Shown: piece after piece, positions 5,396-5,793 of the stretch
How the letters are laid out: each line of letters opens with the position of its first letter
How positions within the stretch are numbered: position 1 is the first letter of the stretch
Made by a program: the position numbers and the translations under genes
Notes under the pieces: model-generated
What the model was told of the DNA's origin: nothing
Database searches by the model: none
The model's input: the letters and a program-made list of their open reading frames with translations, nothing else
DNA from: Bog-756 sp035531955
GTDB taxonomy: Bacteria; Actinomycetota; Acidimicrobiia; Acidimicrobiales; RAAP-2
Assembly: GCA_035531955.1 (NCBI GenBank)
Contig: DATKRZ010000101.1
Coordinates: forward strand, 1 to 5,793
Length of the DNA: 5,793 nt
Direction: 5' to 3'

Positions 5396-5793
5396 TCACC
5401 CCTCGTCGGCCAGCACCACCTCCACCGACGCCTGGTCGGCCACGTCGACCACCCTGGTCACCAATGAGAGGACCCCGCCCGCGTCCCGGAGGTCGCCCTC
5501 GGCCGACAACAGCGCCGCCACCCGCTCCGCCGAATCGGTCACCCGCAGCGAGGCCACCTGCGACCGCATCGACCGCTTGGCCGTCGTCTTGGCCCGCCGG
5601 ATCGACCCGAGGACGTCGGCGGCCACCACGAGCGTCGACGCCCCGCCCGGGTCCTCGGCGATCGACGGCCCGAGCTCCGAGACGGTGGGCCAGGGGGCGG
5701 TGTGGATCGAGCCGTCCCGCCACCACGACCACACCTCCTCGGTCACGAAGGGGGTGATCGGGGCCAGGAGGCGGAGCAGCGCCGAGAGGGCGA
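5396..5793 (-). CDS. valS: Valyl-tRNA synthetase, C-terminal fragment
   Basis: This is the 3' end of a - strand gene that continues beyond base 5793; about 132 residues are visible, ending at TGA (complement 5396-5398). The first visible residues, ALSALLRLLAPITPFVTEEVWSWW, with 'GSIHTAPWP' after, match the class I tRNA-synthetase anticodon-binding domain of ValS. The later segment SIRRAKTTAKRSMRSQV fits the ValS 'IRRAK..K.SMR' region. The protein ends about 110 residues after VTEEVW with ASVEVVLADEG and has no C-terminal coiled-coil tRNA arm such as E. coli and Thermus ValS carry. This resembles the shorter ValS type known from actinomycetes. The enzyme charges tRNA-Val with valine in the cytoplasm. 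The catalytic HIGH and KMSKS motifs and the editing domain lie outside the window. The enclosed GTG (5744-5746) is internal, not a start, because the conserved domain continues upstream. Isoleucyl-tRNA synthetase is the main alternative and is less likely. Confidence 0.88.
   Translation of the reverse strand, partial: ALSALLRLLAPITPFVTEEVWSWWRDGSIHTAPWPTVSELGPSIAEDPGGASTLVVAADVLGSIRRAKTTAKRSMRSQVASLRVTDSAERVAALLSAEGDLRDAGGVLSLVTRVVDVADQASVEVVLADEG

Overview
The window comes from a very GC-rich genome with GTG and TTG starts, GC-saturated third codon positions, a lipoprotein-type binding protein and actinobacterial-style valyl-tRNA synthetase and lipase sequences. I infer an actinomycete-lineage bacterium (Actinomycetota), possibly an Acidimicrobiia-like or mycobacteria-related member. 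The lineage is inferred from sequence style, not from a marker-gene search.

Layout. Bases 1-222 are the 3' end of an alpha/beta-hydrolase (esterase/lipase-like) gene that begins outside the window. Bases 223-419 are the only sizeable intergenic region. In order it holds strong GC hairpins that probably terminate the hydrolase transcript, a 13-bp dyad, a plausible sigma-70-type promoter, a leader hairpin, a perfect 13-bp direct repeat with an 18-bp period, and a G-rich ribosome binding site. Bases 420-5383 are one + strand operon for a branched-chain amino acid family (HAAT/Liv) ABC importer: a lipoprotein substrate-binding protein (TTG start), a single-chain LivH-LivM permease fusion, LivG ATPase and LivF ATPase. 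The permease, livG and livF overlap. Only the binding-protein/permease junction has a gap (68 bp), and it contains a possible coupling mini-ORF. Bases 5396-5793 are the 3' end of valS on the - strand, converging on livF with only 12 bp between the stop codons.

How the genes work together. The lipid-anchored binding protein captures a small ligand outside the membrane. The ligand could be leucine, isoleucine or valine, or another amino acid, amide or urea-like compound; the sequence does not settle this. The ligand is passed to the fused permease, and LivG and LivF power transport as an ATPase heterodimer. The motif pattern suggests the two ATP sites differ: LivG Walker A/B and H-loop facing the LivF LSGGE signature looks canonical, while LivF (Gln at the H-loop) facing LivG (MPTGL in place of LSGGQ) looks degenerate.

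I found no mobile element, CRISPR array, tRNA or rRNA, and no clearly undescribed system. The most interesting points are the leader architecture, the permease fusion, the ATPase asymmetry and the arm-less ValS C-terminus.
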